Shown: positions 9,301 through 18,904 of the stretch, in pieces
How positions within the stretch are numbered: position 1 is the first letter of the stretch
How the letters are laid out: each line of letters opens with the position of its first letter
DNA from: Hyphomicrobium sp.
GTDB taxonomy: Bacteria > Pseudomonadota > Alphaproteobacteria > Rhizobiales > Hyphomicrobiaceae
Reading direction: 5' to 3'
DNA: 64,000 nucleotides
Assembly: GCA_002928515.1 (NCBI GenBank)
Contig: PERI01000002.1
Location: forward strand, 186,001 to 250,000
Program-made: the position numbers and the translations under genes
The notes under the pieces: generated by a model
What the model was told of the DNA's origin: nothing
The model's input: only the letters and a program-made list of their open reading frames with translations
The model's database searches: none

Positions 9301-11019
9301 CTAAAGGGCGTCCGATCCGCGTGTGATGTATCGCGTGCCGAGCACCACGCCGTCCATGTTGGTTCTTAAAAAACATGAAATAGCGTGCGCGGGTGAGGCG
9401 ACAATTGGTTCTTGACTGTTGAAGCTGGTATTCAAGAGGACCGGCACACCGGTTTCTTCTGCAAATGCTGTAATCAAATCGTAGAAGCGGCGGTTGTCTT
9501 CACGCCGCACGGTTTGAATACGACCTGTACCATCGACATGCATGGCGGCTGGGATCAGATGCGCTTTGTCAGAACGAATGCGGGGTGCGAGAGTCATAAA
9601 TGGATCTGGCTGATCGATTTCAAAAAACTCACTGGCACGTTCATGAAGAATAGCGGGCGCAAATGGGCGGAAGCTTTCGCGCTTCTTGATTTTTGAGTTG
9701 ATGATATCACGCATCGCTGCGGATCGCGGATCGGCAATAATCGAGCGATGACCAAGCGCACGCGGGCCCATTTCAAATCGGCCCTGAAACCAGCCTAGGA
9801 CAGCACCACGCGCGAGGTCTTTTGCTACGCGGTGATATAAGGCCGGTTCATCGAGAATTTCGGCCGACAACCCTGCATCTTCAATCGCAAGGTCAATGTC
9901 ATCATCGCTATATTCCAAGCCATACGATGCACGGGTGAGTTCAAATTTTCTCTGGTGCCCGAGCTTTTGATGATAATGCCATAAGCACGCGCCCAATGGC
10001 GCACCGGTATCGGATGCACCGGGCGGTACCCAAATTTCAGTGACGTCGGTCTGTTCAAGTATTTTAGCGTTGGCCACGCAATTTAGCGCAACGCCACCTG
10101 AGAATACCAAATTGTTGGTTTTGGCATTGCGGGTCAATTCACGCACGATGTGCATGACGGTTTCTTCTGTGACGTGTTGAAGTGCGAACGCAACGGCTTT
10201 GTGTCGATCCTCAAGCGGCATGCCGGGTTTACGAGGCGCACCGAATACGTCGGTGAATTTACGCTTCAGAGGTTTCCATTCGCCAAACGTATCGAACGAA
10301 AAGTAATCCATGTTCACGGCGTAGCGCCCATCGGGCAGCAGCTTCACGCAGTCTCGAAATCGCGCAACATAACTGTCATCGCCGAGGGCGGCCAATGCCA
10401 TGACCTTGCCTTCGTCGGACACAGGTTTGAAGCCTAGGAATTCCGTGACGAAGGTATAGACCATGCCGATCGAGTTGAAGAACGAACTGCTCCAGTGACG
10501 CTCTATGCGATTGCCTCGGCCAGAGAACGCTGTCGTGGCTGCATCATCGCCGTAGCCATCCATTACGAGAACGGCTGCTTCTTCAAAAGGCGAGACAAAA
10601 AAAGATGCGGCGTGTGACTCGTGATGCCCGACATTGACGATTGGCGGTTTGGGATTTTTGGTTGGAAATCTTCGTTCGAGCCGGCGATTTAAATAGAAAT
10701 TGAGGATTGCGATTTCGTTGCGTTGAGCCTTGTGAGAACTCTCGGCTAATAAGCTCAAGCTTCCAGGGAGTTTTCCGAATACCGCTTTTGAAAAGCTGCG
10801 CCGCAACCGGGTTTGATCCCACGGTGTGACGATGGCATCGATATTGGCGAAGCCCGCGCCATCTTTGCCCAATACAGCCGAAATGGCATGAGACGGAAAA
10901 CTGAGCGTGCCCTTTTCGCGATTGAGCCGCTCTTCTTCTATAACGACTTCGATCTCGCCATCGTTGAGGATTGCGATCCCGCTATCGTGCGTGGCACCGA
11001 CAAGACCGAGAATCCTCAC
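9301..11019 (-). CDS. Carbamoyltransferase, NodU/CmcH/TobZ family
   Basis: Cytoplasmic enzyme of 572 residues. The N-terminal domain is of the Kae1/ASKHA type (MRILGLVGATHDSGIAILND, then GHHESHAASFF at about 130-140 with the metal-binding histidines, and VLVMDGYGD). The C-terminal YrdC-like half includes LGWFQGRFEMGPRALGHRSI and the end motif PVLLNTSFNSQEPIV. The family makes carbamoyl-adenylate from carbamoyl phosphate and ATP and transfers the carbamoyl group to a hydroxyl, as in Nod factors, cephamycin and tobramycin. No sugar or antibiotic genes lie nearby, so the acceptor is unknown. It stands alone between yqhA and secA; its start is 60 nt from the secA stop and both read leftward. Confidence 0.88.
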   Translation of the reverse strand: MRILGLVGATHDSGIAILNDGEIEVVIEEERLNREKGTLSFPSHAISAVLGKDGAGFANIDAIVTPWDQTRLRRSFSKAVFGKLPGSLSLLAESSHKAQRNEIAILNFYLNRRLERRFPTKNPKPPIVNVGHHESHAASFFVSPFEEAAVLVMDGYGDDAATTAFSGRGNRIERHWSSSFFNSIGMVYTFVTEFLGFKPVSDEGKVMALAALGDDSYVARFRDCVKLLPDGRYAVNMDYFSFDTFGEWKPLKRKFTDVFGAPRKPGMPLEDRHKAVAFALQHVTEETVMHIVRELTRNAKTNNLVFSGGVALNCVANAKILEQTDVTEIWVPPGASDTGAPLGACLWHYHQKLGHQRKFELTRASYGLEYSDDDIDLAIEDAGLSAEILDEPALYHRVAKDLARGAVLGWFQGRFEMGPRALGHRSIIADPRSAAMRDIINSKIKKRESFRPFAPAILHERASEFFEIDQPDPFMTLAPRIRSDKAHLIPAAMHVDGTGRIQTVRREDNRRFYDLITAFAEETGVPVLLNTSFNSQEPIVASPAHAISCFLRTNMDGVVLGTRYITRGSDAL

Positions 11020-11079
11020 CGTTCAATACAACCCGCTTTTGTTCGATCTCAGGGTGCCAGACGCCTAGCTTGACTGCCC

Positions 11080-14025
11080 TCAATCCATTTGACCGTGGCA
11101 GTGTTTGTATTTTTTACCCGATCCGCAAGGGCAAACTGCATTTCGAGATACCCGACCCCAGGTCGCTGGATCTTTTGGATCCAATGCGCCTTCGCCTTTG
11201 CGGACTTGAAGGGGTGGGCGTTTGTCTGGCTGTGGGCTTGCGCGGCGGGCTCGCGCGCCTGACATGGCGGCGTCGGCCATGGCAAACTCGTCGTCGAATT
11301 CATCGCGTCCCGTGCTGGCATCTATGTGATGGGCTTCCATCGGCGGGAGTTCGACAGGCCGCAGGGCCGGCTGCTCTTCAGGAGGTGCCAGTTCGACATG
11401 CATCAACTGGCCTGTTACGTTTTCACGCAATTTGCCGAGCATGTTTTCGAACAGAACGAAGGCTTCACTCTTGTACTCATTCAGCGGATCGCGTTGCCCG
11501 TAAGCGCGGAAACCGATGACCTGGCGCAGATGTTCAAGCGTCACAAGATGCTCGCGCCACAGGTGATCGAGTGATTGGAGCAAAACCATCTTTTCAATTT
11601 GGCCATAGAGTTCGGGGCCAAGCTCTGTTTTTTTGAGTTCTGCGCGCACGTCCGTGGCATTCACGAGACGCTCTTTAATTTCAGCGTCCGCAATGCCTTC
11701 TTCTGCAGCCCAGTCTTCGATCGGCAAGTCGAGATCGCAAATATCGGCAACTTCAGCGCGTAGGGCTTTGGCATTCCACTGTTCGGCGTAGGCGGTGGGC
11801 GGAATGTGGCGCGTGACGAGTTCATCAATCAACTGATGACGCAGATCGACAATCGTTTCTGAAACGTCTTCTTCGCCCATGATGTCGAGACGCTGCTCGA
11901 AGATGACCTTGCGCTGGTCATTCATCACGTCGTCGTATTTCAGGATTTGCTTGCGGATATCAAAGTTGCGTTGCTCAACTTTTTTCTGCGCCGTCTCAAG
12001 CGACTTGTTCATCCATGGATGCGTGATCGCCTCGCCTTCTTTGAGGCCCAGCGTTTGCAAAACCTTGTCCATGCGATCGGATCCGAAAATCCGCATCAGA
12101 TCGTCATCGAGAGCGAGGTAGAATTTGGAGCGGCCTGGGTCGCCTTGACGACCCGATCGACCGCGCAACTGATTGTCGATGCGGCGGCTTTCATGGCGCT
12201 CGGTTGCCAAAACGTAGAGGCCACCAGCGTCGAGCGCGAGTTGCTTTTTGACAGCGATGTCGGCTGCAACTTCAGCACGCTTGGCTTGGATAGCCGCTTC
12301 GCTTGGCGCTGCACCTTTTGCGGTTTCTTCGGAAATCCAATCGCGCAACCGATACTCCGCGTTGCCGCCCAACTGAATGTCGGTGCCGCGACCAGCCATA
12401 TTGGTGGCAATCGTGACTGCGCCGGGCACACCTGCTTGCGCGACGATGCTTGCTTCTTGTTCGTGGTAGCGAGCGTTCAAAACCTGATGCGGGATCGGAT
12501 CGGTTTTTTCCTTCTTGGCCGTGGCCAATAGCGTGTTCAATGTCGCTGCCATTTTCGTGAAATGCTCGCGCAGGTCCTCATCTTTGCCGGGCTTTATGGC
12601 CTCGGCTTGATCGGAGAGCGATTTGGCAAGCTGCGTGATGTAGTCACGATCTTTTAGACGCGCTGCCAGTTCCTCTGACTTTTCGATGGACGTCGTACCG
12701 ACAAGAATAGGCTGATTGCGAATTCTGGCATCGGCAATCGACTGGACGATGGCGTCCAGTTTTTCTTTTTGTGTACGATAAATTTCGTCGTCATCGTCAA
12801 TACGCAAGACGTTCACGTTGGTCGGAATCTCGATAACTTCGAGATTATAGATATCCATGAACTCAGACGCTTCCGTCAGCGCCGTACCTGTCATGCCAGC
12901 GAGCTTTTTATAAAGTCGGAAGTAGTTTTGGAACGTGATTGACGCCAGCGTCTGGTTTTCGGGTTGCACTTCGACACGCTCTTTCGCTTCGAGCGCTTGG
13001 TGCAAGCCTTCCGAATAGCGCCGTCCCGGCATCATACGGCCGGTGAATTCATCAATGATGATCACTTCGCCACCTTTGACGATGTAGTCTTTATCGCGCT
13101 GGAAGAGCTTATGGGCTTTCAACGCCTGATTGACGTGATGGACAATGGTGACGTTATCGATATCGTATAGCGATCCCTTCAACGTACCTGCTTCGGTGAG
13201 CAGCTTTTCCATCTTCTCGTTGCCAGCGTCGGTTAACGCCACTTGGCGCTGCTTTTCGTCCAACTCGATATCTTCAGCGGCGAGTTGCGGAATATAGGCA
13301 TCGATCGTTAGATAGAGATCGGCTTTGTCGTCGAGCGGACCGGAAATAATGAGTGGGGTTCGCGCTTCATCGATCAGGATCGAGTCGACTTCGTCAACGA
13401 TGGCGAACGTATGCTCGCGCTGGACCATTTCGTCTTTGCGCATTTTCATGTTGTCGCGCAAATAGTCGAAGCCGAGTTCGTTGTTGGTGGCGTACGTGAC
13501 ATCGCACGCATAAGCCGCTTTGCGCTCTTCATCGCTCATGTTGTGGACGATGCAACTGACCGATAGGCCTAAGAAGCGATAGACTTGGCCCATCCATTCC
13601 GCGTCGCGTTTGGCTAGATAGTCGTTGACCGTGACGACATGAACGCCCTTGCCAGCAAGCGCATTGAGATACACAGGCAGCGTCGCAACAAGTGTTTTAC
13701 CTTCGCCGGTTTTCATTTCAGCAATATCGCCTTGATGCAAAACCATGCCGCCCAGGAGCTGGACGTCGAAGTGGCGTTGGCCGAGCGTTCGCTTGGCGGC
13801 TTCGCGCACCGTCGCAAAAGCTGGGACCAGAATGTCGTCGAGGGTCGAGCCTTGACTCAGCTGCTCGCGGAACATCGCTGTGCGCGCCTTCAGTTCGTCG
13901 TCTGTCAGTTTGGCAATTTCGTCTTCTAGGTCGTTGATCTCGGCGACCCGAGGACGAAAGCCTTTCACCCTGCGCTCGTTGGATGAGCCGAATATCTTGG
14001 AAGCAAAGCTACCGAGCGAGAGCAT
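11080..14025 (-). CDS. secA: Preprotein translocase ATPase SecA
   Basis: Motor ATPase driving proteins through SecYEG. From ATG 14025 it is 981 residues. It has Walker A MKTGEGKT near 105, DEAD-like Walker [14 protein letters not shown], the preprotein cross-linking region, the second RecA fold ([31 protein letters not shown]), the helical scaffold and, at the extreme C-terminus, the SEC-C zinc motif [14 protein letters not shown] that binds SecB and lipids. The frame stays open 70 codons upstream, but AAGGACG lies about 6 nt before ATG 14025 and [20 protein letters not shown] is the usual SecA start, so the extension is rejected. Divergent from the parvulin gene. Confidence 0.97.
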   Translation of the reverse strand: MLSLGSFASKIFGSSNERRVKGFRPRVAEINDLEDEIAKLTDDELKARTAMFREQLSQGSTLDDILVPAFATVREAAKRTLGQRHFDVQLLGGMVLHQGDIAEMKTGEGKTLVATLPVYLNALAGKGVHVVTVNDYLAKRDAEWMGQVYRFLGLSVSCIVHNMSDEERKAAYACDVTYATNNELGFDYLRDNMKMRKDEMVQREHTFAIVDEVDSILIDEARTPLIISGPLDDKADLYLTIDAYIPQLAAEDIELDEKQRQVALTDAGNEKMEKLLTEAGTLKGSLYDIDNVTIVHHVNQALKAHKLFQRDKDYIVKGGEVIIIDEFTGRMMPGRRYSEGLHQALEAKERVEVQPENQTLASITFQNYFRLYKKLAGMTGTALTEASEFMDIYNLEVIEIPTNVNVLRIDDDDEIYRTQKEKLDAIVQSIADARIRNQPILVGTTSIEKSEELAARLKDRDYITQLAKSLSDQAEAIKPGKDEDLREHFTKMAATLNTLLATAKKEKTDPIPHQVLNARYHEQEASIVAQAGVPGAVTIATNMAGRGTDIQLGGNAEYRLRDWISEETAKGAAPSEAAIQAKRAEVAADIAVKKQLALDAGGLYVLATERHESRRIDNQLRGRSGRQGDPGRSKFYLALDDDLMRIFGSDRMDKVLQTLGLKEGEAITHPWMNKSLETAQKKVEQRNFDIRKQILKYDDVMNDQRKVIFEQRLDIMGEEDVSETIVDLRHQLIDELVTRHIPPTAYAEQWNAKALRAEVADICDLDLPIEDWAAEEGIADAEIKERLVNATDVRAELKKTELGPELYGQIEKMVLLQSLDHLWREHLVTLEHLRQVIGFRAYGQRDPLNEYKSEAFVLFENMLGKLRENVTGQLMHVELAPPEEQPALRPVELPPMEAHHIDASTGRDEFDDEFAMADAAMSGARARRASPQPDKRPPLQVRKGEGALDPKDPATWGRVSRNAVCPCGSGKKYKHCHGQMD

Positions 14026-14485
14026 AATTTTCGTCCTTAAAAGGGTGCACCGACCAACGCACCGTTGGCCAACCCTTGGTTCAATCCGTTGCAGGGGCGA
14101 GATGCCACGAGGGCACATCGGGGAAAAGCTTGCGCACCTTCGACTGCGTATTGCCCAGGCGAACGCCTCCATTGGGCGTGACGCCACCGACATCGCCTGA
14201 AGCCGCGCGGGCCTCTGGTTAATCTGGGCAGACATAAGAACGCTGCCCCCCAGATGTCAATGATTGCGGGGCTGACAAATGGCACCAGTCGAGAGCTCAC
14301 TACGCACCGGAACAGACTGAGACTTCCCTTGGTGATGTCGAATTATTAACTTGGATTTAGGCCCGTCGAGGGCTATCGAACGGGGCCTTTCCGGCGCTCT
14401 TACTCAGGCAACCTGCTAGCTGGTTTCCAACCTCATTTGCCCGCCGGTTTCAAATATCAGCCCCAACGATTTCGAGGAGCCTCCC
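14026..14485. other. Intergenic region between divergent secA and ppiC-type gene
   Basis: About 460 nt with no ORF I trust. It should hold the two divergent promoters, but I see no strong -35/-10 pair. A stem-loop with arms AGGCCCGT (14359-14366) and ACGGGGCCT (14380-14388) lies about 100 nt before the parvulin start and would be in its leader; it lacks a T run, so it is not a clear terminator. An 87-residue ORF antisense to the secA leader has no supporting features. Confidence 0.5.
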
Positions 14486-15412
14486 GTGACCACCCGTTTT
14501 GCTCAGTCCTTTTTGGCTTTGGCGCTCGTGTGCGCGGCCGGTGGGGCGTTTCCCCTTGCATCGCATGCGCAGGAAAAGGTCGTTGCAACGATTAATGGCA
14601 AGGCCATCACAGATGCTGATCTGGCCGTCGCCGAAAGTGAAATCGGTGCCGACATGGGCAATCTTCCGCCCGAGCAAAAGCGCATTTCATTGCTTGAATT
14701 TCTGATCGATAATCAATTGTTCGCGGAAGCTGCCGAAGCGGACAAGCTCGGTCAAGGCGCAGACTTCGAGACGCGATTGAATTATTTAAAGCGCCGCGCG
14801 TTGCGCGAGATGTATTTTGAGAAAGTCATCAAAGGATCGGTCACTGACGCCGATGCGCGTAAAATCTATGACGATCAGGTCAAGCTTCTGAAGCCAGAAG
14901 AAGAAGTTCAGGCACGGCATATTTTGGTCGAAAGCGAAGACAAGGCGAAAGAGCTGAAAGATAAGATCAAAGGCGGTGGCGATTTTGCGGCACTTGCCAA
15001 AGAGAATTCCAAGGATCCAGGCTCGAAAGAAGACGGCGGTAACTTGGGCTACTTTGGACGCGGGCAGATGGTGCCGCAATTCGAAGAGGTCGCTTTCAAA
15101 CTGGCGAAAGGCGATGTGTCTGAGCCGATCCAAACGCAGTTCGGTTGGCATCTTGTGAAGCTGGAAGATAAGCGCACGAAACAGCCGCCTGCATTTGAGA
15201 TCGTGAAAGATCGTATCGTGCAGTCGTTGTTGCTGCAGAAGGCGCAACAGTCGGCCACGACACTGCGCGCTCAGGCTAAGATCGAATTTGTCGATCCCGT
15301 GATCAAGAAGTCGATTGAGGATCGCAACAAACAGATCGAACAGCAGAACGCTGCTCCGGCCAAGGACGAGGGCGCGAAGCCCGATGCTGCAAAGCCAGAT
15401 GAGAAAAAGTAA
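14486..15412 (+). CDS. Secreted parvulin-type peptidyl-prolyl cis-trans isomerase
   Basis: A 308-residue periplasmic foldase. A Sec signal (AQSFLALALVCAAGGAFPLASHA) is followed by a SurA-like N-terminal helical region (VVATINGKAITDADLAVAE) and one rotamase domain (about 145-240) with the hallmark sequences VQARHILVES, DGGNLGYFGRGQMVP and QTQFGWHLVKLE. A Lys/Ala/Pro-rich tail ends the protein. It would help outer-membrane proteins fold after SecA-driven export, and it is divergently placed from secA. GTG 14486 is the start, with GAGGAG 8 nt upstream. A strong terminator lies 28 nt after the stop. Closest to the PrsA/PpiC type; not a full two-domain SurA. Confidence 0.9.
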   Translation: MTTRFAQSFLALALVCAAGGAFPLASHAQEKVVATINGKAITDADLAVAESEIGADMGNLPPEQKRISLLEFLIDNQLFAEAAEADKLGQGADFETRLNYLKRRALREMYFEKVIKGSVTDADARKIYDDQVKLLKPEEEVQARHILVESEDKAKELKDKIKGGGDFAALAKENSKDPGSKEDGGNLGYFGRGQMVPQFEEVAFKLAKGDVSEPIQTQFGWHLVKLEDKRTKQPPAFEIVKDRIVQSLLLQKAQQSATTLRAQAKIEFVDPVIKKSIEDRNKQIEQQNAAPAKDEGAKPDAAKPDEKK

Positions 15413-15439
15413 GTTTTTTCGTCATAATCGATGAGTTTG

Positions 15440-15477
15440 GATCGGGCCGCTTGATTTGAGCGGCCCGATCTGTTTTT
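15440..15477 (+). terminator. Rho-independent terminator after the parvulin gene
   Basis: Perfect 12-bp stem GATCGGGCCGCT (15440-15451) with AGCGGCCCGATC (15459-15470), 7-nt loop, then TGTTTTT. It lies between the parvulin stop and argJ, so argJ must have its own promoter in the 54 nt that follow or rely on leakage. Confidence 0.92.
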
Positions 15478-15531
15478 GGGGAGCCCTATCGAGGGGCGAC
15501 GCACCCGTCCATACAGGAGATTTCAACGAAT

Positions 15532-16779
15532 ATGGGTAAGGTCAGCACACTATCGCCGTTCGCGCCCAGCTCGCTGGCTCAACTCCCAGCACTCGACGGC
15601 GTCGCTTTCGCCACGGCCGAAGCCGGTATTCGCTACAAAGGCCGAACTGATTTGCTGGTTGCCATGCTTGACCCAGGAACGACAGTGGCAGGCGTGCTGA
15701 CCCAATCCAAAACAGCATCCGCTCCTGTCTTGCTGTGTCGGAAGCATTTGAAAAAAGGTGCGGCGCGTATTCTCGTCGTCAATTCTGGAAATGCCAACGC
15801 CTTTACCGGACACAAGGGTGACGAGGCTGTTGCTGTCACCGTTCAACATGCGGCTGATGCGGCCGGTTCTGCCAAGCATGAAGTTTTTGTTGCCTCGACC
15901 GGCGTCATTGGCGAGCCGCTGGATGCAGGCAAGTTTGCGCATTTGCTCACTGATCTCGCGCAGGCCGCAACGCCGGATATGTTCGAGGCCGCAGCGCGCG
16001 CAATCATGACGACGGACACATACCCTAAGCTTGCAACGCGTTCGGTCTTGATTGGCAATACTGAAATCACGATCAACGGCTTTTGCAAAGGTGCCGGCAT
16101 GATTGCACCGGATATGGCGACGATGCTGTGCTTTATATTCACGGATGCAGCCATTGCGCCTGACGTATTGCAATCTATGCTCGGGGCGCACGCGGAGACG
16201 ACGTTCAACTGCATGACAGTCGATGGGGATACTTCGACGAGCGATACGTGTTTGATGTTTGCCACCGGCAAAGCTGTAGCGCGCGGTCAAAAGCCGATCG
16301 CGAAGGCAGGCTCGAAGAAGCTTGCTGCATTCTCTGACGCGCTGCATGACTTGATGCGCGATCTTGCGATCCAAGTTGCCAAGGACGGTGAAGGTTTATC
16401 GAAGTTTGTTACTTTCACCGTCGAGGGTGCAAAATCGTGGGCGGCTGCGCGCGCCATCGCATTATCATGCGCGAACTCCCCCATTCTAAAGACAGCCATT
16501 GCCGGTGAAGATCCCAACTGGGGTCGTGTCGTCATGGCAGTCGGCAAATCTGGCGAAGCCGCCAATCGCGACAAGCTGGCAATCTGGTTTGGGCCGCATT
16601 GCGTGGCGCGCGATGGCGAGAGGTCTGCTGAATACGATGAGAAAACGGTCGCAGGTTATATGAAAAATAGCGACATCGTCATTCGCATCGACGTCGGTGT
16701 TGGCAAGTCTTCGGCTACCGTTTGGACGTGCGACCTGACACACGATTATGTGTCGATCAATGCCGATTACCGGAGCTGA
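15532..16779 (+). CDS. argJ: Bifunctional ornithine acetyltransferase / N-acetylglutamate synthase
   Basis: Enzyme of the acetyl-recycling arginine pathway: moves acetyl from N-acetylornithine to glutamate and, in the bifunctional form, also uses acetyl-CoA. It has 415 residues, typical. The precursor is self-cleaved at the conserved site KGAGMIAPDMATMLCF (about 188), where the Thr after MA becomes the nucleophile of the beta chain. Other family blocks are NSGNANAFTG, STGVIGEPL and EDPNWGRVVMAVGKSGE. ATG 15532 has AGGAG about 12 nt upstream. It starts a run with tpm and mutT (12-nt gap, then 4-nt overlap). Whether it is mono- or bifunctional cannot be read with certainty. Confidence 0.95.
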   Translation: MGKVSTLSPFAPSSLAQLPALDGVAFATAEAGIRYKGRTDLLVAMLDPGTTVAGVLTQSKTASAPVLLCRKHLKKGAARILVVNSGNANAFTGHKGDEAVAVTVQHAADAAGSAKHEVFVASTGVIGEPLDAGKFAHLLTDLAQAATPDMFEAAARAIMTTDTYPKLATRSVLIGNTEITINGFCKGAGMIAPDMATMLCFIFTDAAIAPDVLQSMLGAHAETTFNCMTVDGDTSTSDTCLMFATGKAVARGQKPIAKAGSKKLAAFSDALHDLMRDLAIQVAKDGEGLSKFVTFTVEGAKSWAAARAIALSCANSPILKTAIAGEDPNWGRVVMAVGKSGEAANRDKLAIWFGPHCVARDGERSAEYDEKTVAGYMKNSDIVIRIDVGVGKSSATVWTCDLTHDYVSINADYRS

Positions 16780-16790
16780 GGGCGCGCTCG

Positions 16791-17450
16791 ATGGATCACG
16801 CGTTTTGGCATGATCGCTGGCAACGCGGAGATGTTGGGTTTCATCAATCGTCGGTTCACGATCAATTGCAACGCACTTGGCCAAAGCTGGCAGTTCAAAC
16901 CGGCTCATCTGTGTTTGTGCCTTTGGCTGGCAAAAGCTTGGATATGGCTTGGCTTGCACAGCAAAGTCATCGCGTGATTGGCGTAGAGTTGAGCGAGATT
17001 GCGGTTGGAGAATTTTTTTCTGAAGCTGCGTTGACGCCGACAATTGTGCAGACCCCATCGTTTTTAGTTTTTAGTGCGGGACCATTCACAATTTATTGCG
17101 GTGATATTTTTGACCTGACTGCGCAACATCTGGCTGATGTTACAGCTTTATATGATCGTGCTGCACTTATCGCACTACCTGACCATTTGCGTCAGCGTTA
17201 TGTCGACCATCTCACGCACCTGCTAGCGCCTGATAGCCAAGTGCTACTGATTGCCATCGACTATCCTATCGGTGAAATGGAGGGACCACCTTTCGCGGTA
17301 CCATTCGAGGAGGTTCATCAGTTGTATGCGCCAGCATTTGATATCGATGTGATTGAAATCCGCGATGGGTTGGCTCACAGCGATAATCTCAAAAAGCGCG
17401 GTATTACGCGGCTAGAAGAAACCGTCTATCGTTTGCGACGGCGCGCATGA
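16791..17450 (+). CDS. tpm: Thiopurine S-methyltransferase-family protein
   Basis: SAM-dependent methyltransferase of 219 residues resembling bacterial TPMT, which methylates thiols and metalloids such as selenium and tellurium. The start MDHAFWHDRWQRGDVGFHQ is the family signature; the SAM site is VFVPLAGKSLDMAWLAQQ with VIGVELSEIA (about 42-75), and DRAALIALP follows. ATG 16791 gives the normal N-terminus; the frame is open upstream inside argJ. It lies 11 nt after argJ and shares ATGA with mutT, so the three are probably translated from one message. The physiological substrate here is not known. Confidence 0.88.
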   Translation: MDHAFWHDRWQRGDVGFHQSSVHDQLQRTWPKLAVQTGSSVFVPLAGKSLDMAWLAQQSHRVIGVELSEIAVGEFFSEAALTPTIVQTPSFLVFSAGPFTIYCGDIFDLTAQHLADVTALYDRAALIALPDHLRQRYVDHLTHLLAPDSQVLLIAIDYPIGEMEGPPFAVPFEEVHQLYAPAFDIDVIEIRDGLAHSDNLKKRGITRLEETVYRLRRRA

Positions 17451-17851
17451 AACCTATTATTCTCGTTGCAGCCGTGGCTTTGATCGACGCTGACAATCGT
17501 GTGCTGATTGCACAGCGACCTTCGGGTAAGTCAATGGCGGGACTTTGGGAGTTTCCGGGCGGCAAGATTGAACCTGGCGAGACGCCTGAAGCAGCACTCG
17601 TTCGAGAAGTGAAGGAAGAGCTTGGCATTGAGGTTTGTCTTGAGTGTCTGGCGCCGTTCAACTTCGCCAGTCACAGCTACGAGACATTTCATCTGCTCAT
17701 GCCGCTTTATATCTGCCGCACATGGGAAGGTGAAATTGCGCCACGCGAAGGGCAGCAGTTCGCTTTCGTGCGCGCGCTCGATCTCACAAAATACCCTATG
17801 CCGCCTGCCGATTTGCCACTCATCCCGTGGCTGCGCGATTTGCTGGCTTAG
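17447..17851 (+). CDS. mutT: Nudix hydrolase, MutT/8-oxo-dGTP diphosphatase type
   Basis: 134-residue Nudix enzyme that removes oxidised nucleotides such as 8-oxo-dGTP. The full Nudix box Gx5Ex7REUxEExGU is visible at about 38-60 (GKIEPGETPE, then VREVKEELGI). The surrounding pattern (VAAVALIDADNRVLIAQRP, SMAGLWEFPGGK) is that of MutT proteins. The start overlaps the tpm stop by 4 nt (ATGA), indicating coupled translation. It converges with the methyltransferase gene, with 17 nt between stops. Confidence 0.92.
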   Translation: MKPIILVAAVALIDADNRVLIAQRPSGKSMAGLWEFPGGKIEPGETPEAALVREVKEELGIEVCLECLAPFNFASHSYETFHLLMPLYICRTWEGEIAPREGQQFAFVRALDLTKYPMPPADLPLIPWLRDLLA

Positions 17852-17868
17852 TTGCTGCTCGGCTGTAC

Positions 17869-18804
17869 TTAAGTTTTTCGCGGCGTTTTTTCGCCTGCGG
17901 GCTGTTCATTGACACCCAGTGCGTCCGCCAAGCGCATCGTTGCGGAGCCGGGTGCCAGTGGTTTTTGCTGATTGTCGTGCGGAGCCCACGCGGTGAGCGT
18001 GATGATTTCAAATGTTGCCGGAACGCGGCCATCGGCTTCAGAAAATCGCTCGGAATAAACGTCTGCTGCGCGCAACAAGAGGCGACGCGTTACGGGCACA
18101 CGACGGCGTGCGGTGAGCATGTTGCTCGCACCCATGCCTTTGATATCGCGCATCAGGTCCAGTGCCGTTGCGTAGCGCACTGTCACCACGTCGCTGTCGG
18201 CAACCGGCAGTGCAAACCCGGCCCGTTGCAACAAACCACCCAAGTCTTTGACATCGGCGAATGGCGCAACTCGCGGCGATGCGCCACCCATAACTTCATC
18301 TTCGGCAATCAACCATGCTTCACGCAGCTCCTTCAGAGTTTCGCCGCCAAGAAGCGCGCCAAGAAACAAGCCATCAGGTTTCAAGGCGCGGCGGATTTGC
18401 ACAAGAGACCCAGGCAAGTCGTTCACAAGATGGAGGGACAAGCCCGAGACAATCAAATCCAAGCTTTCGGCGGCGAACGGTAAGGCTTCCTCGTCAGCTC
18501 GGACGATGGGGCCATCGGAGCGCGCCAACACTCGATCGGCACTGTCGGTATCAACGATGTGTTTGATTTTTCCTGTGGTGCGCAAGTGGCGGGATACAAG
18601 TCCGTGATGCGCTCCGACATTCCCAGCATAGGCAAAGTCTCGGCGAATGATGGAAAGTCGCTCACAGACATCCTCAGACACGCGCTTCAATAAGAAGTCA
18701 TGGCGATGTGCATGTTCGGCAACGCGATTGCGCCGAGATTGCAAAAGCGCGCGGTCAAAAATCTCCGGTGTCGCGGGTGGCGATCGATCCGATCCGACAG
18801 TCAT
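17869..18804 (-). CDS. Class I SAM-dependent methyltransferase (BioC/NDUFAF5-like)
   Basis: 311-residue protein from ATG 18804. The opening PPATPEIFDRALLQSRRNRVA and the core (EALPFAAESLDLIVSGLSLHLVNDLPG, then RRALKPDGLFLGALLGGETLKELR) match the BioC-like family that includes mitochondrial NDUFAF5, an arginine hydroxylase of complex I. In place of the usual glycine-rich SAM loop the sequence reads AYAGNVGAHHGLVSRHL. It should not be taken as BioC for pimelate synthesis, because this genome has BioZ and the gene is far from the biotin operon. The frame extends 20 codons upstream; the family start at MTVGSD is preferred. Divergent from comF by 100 nt. Confidence 0.82.
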   Translation of the reverse strand: MTVGSDRSPPATPEIFDRALLQSRRNRVAEHAHRHDFLLKRVSEDVCERLSIIRRDFAYAGNVGAHHGLVSRHLRTTGKIKHIVDTDSADRVLARSDGPIVRADEEALPFAAESLDLIVSGLSLHLVNDLPGSLVQIRRALKPDGLFLGALLGGETLKELREAWLIAEDEVMGGASPRVAPFADVKDLGGLLQRAGFALPVADSDVVTVRYATALDLMRDIKGMGASNMLTARRRVPVTRRLLLRAADVYSERFSEADGRVPATFEIITLTAWAPHDNQQKPLAPGSATMRLADALGVNEQPAGEKTPRKT

Positions 18805-18904
18805 GTGCGATCTGAGACCTTTGATCCATGCGAGTCTGACATTCACGCCAACTCGCCGTTCCATAATGCTCGCAGGCGTTAGCGCAATCGGCTAGGCTCT
18901 CGCA

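Noticed and set aside
11947-12531. 194-codon plus-strand frame inside secA
   Set aside because: Mirror of SecA coding sequence with no independent support.
14026-14235. 70-residue N-terminal extension of the secA frame
   Set aside because: A clear ribosome site and the family start are at ATG 14025; the extension is rich in Arg and Cys and unlike SecA.
17869-18804. Assignment of the methyltransferase as BioC
   Set aside because: It resembles the NDUFAF5 group, lacks biotin-gene linkage, and the pimelate step is covered by BioZ.
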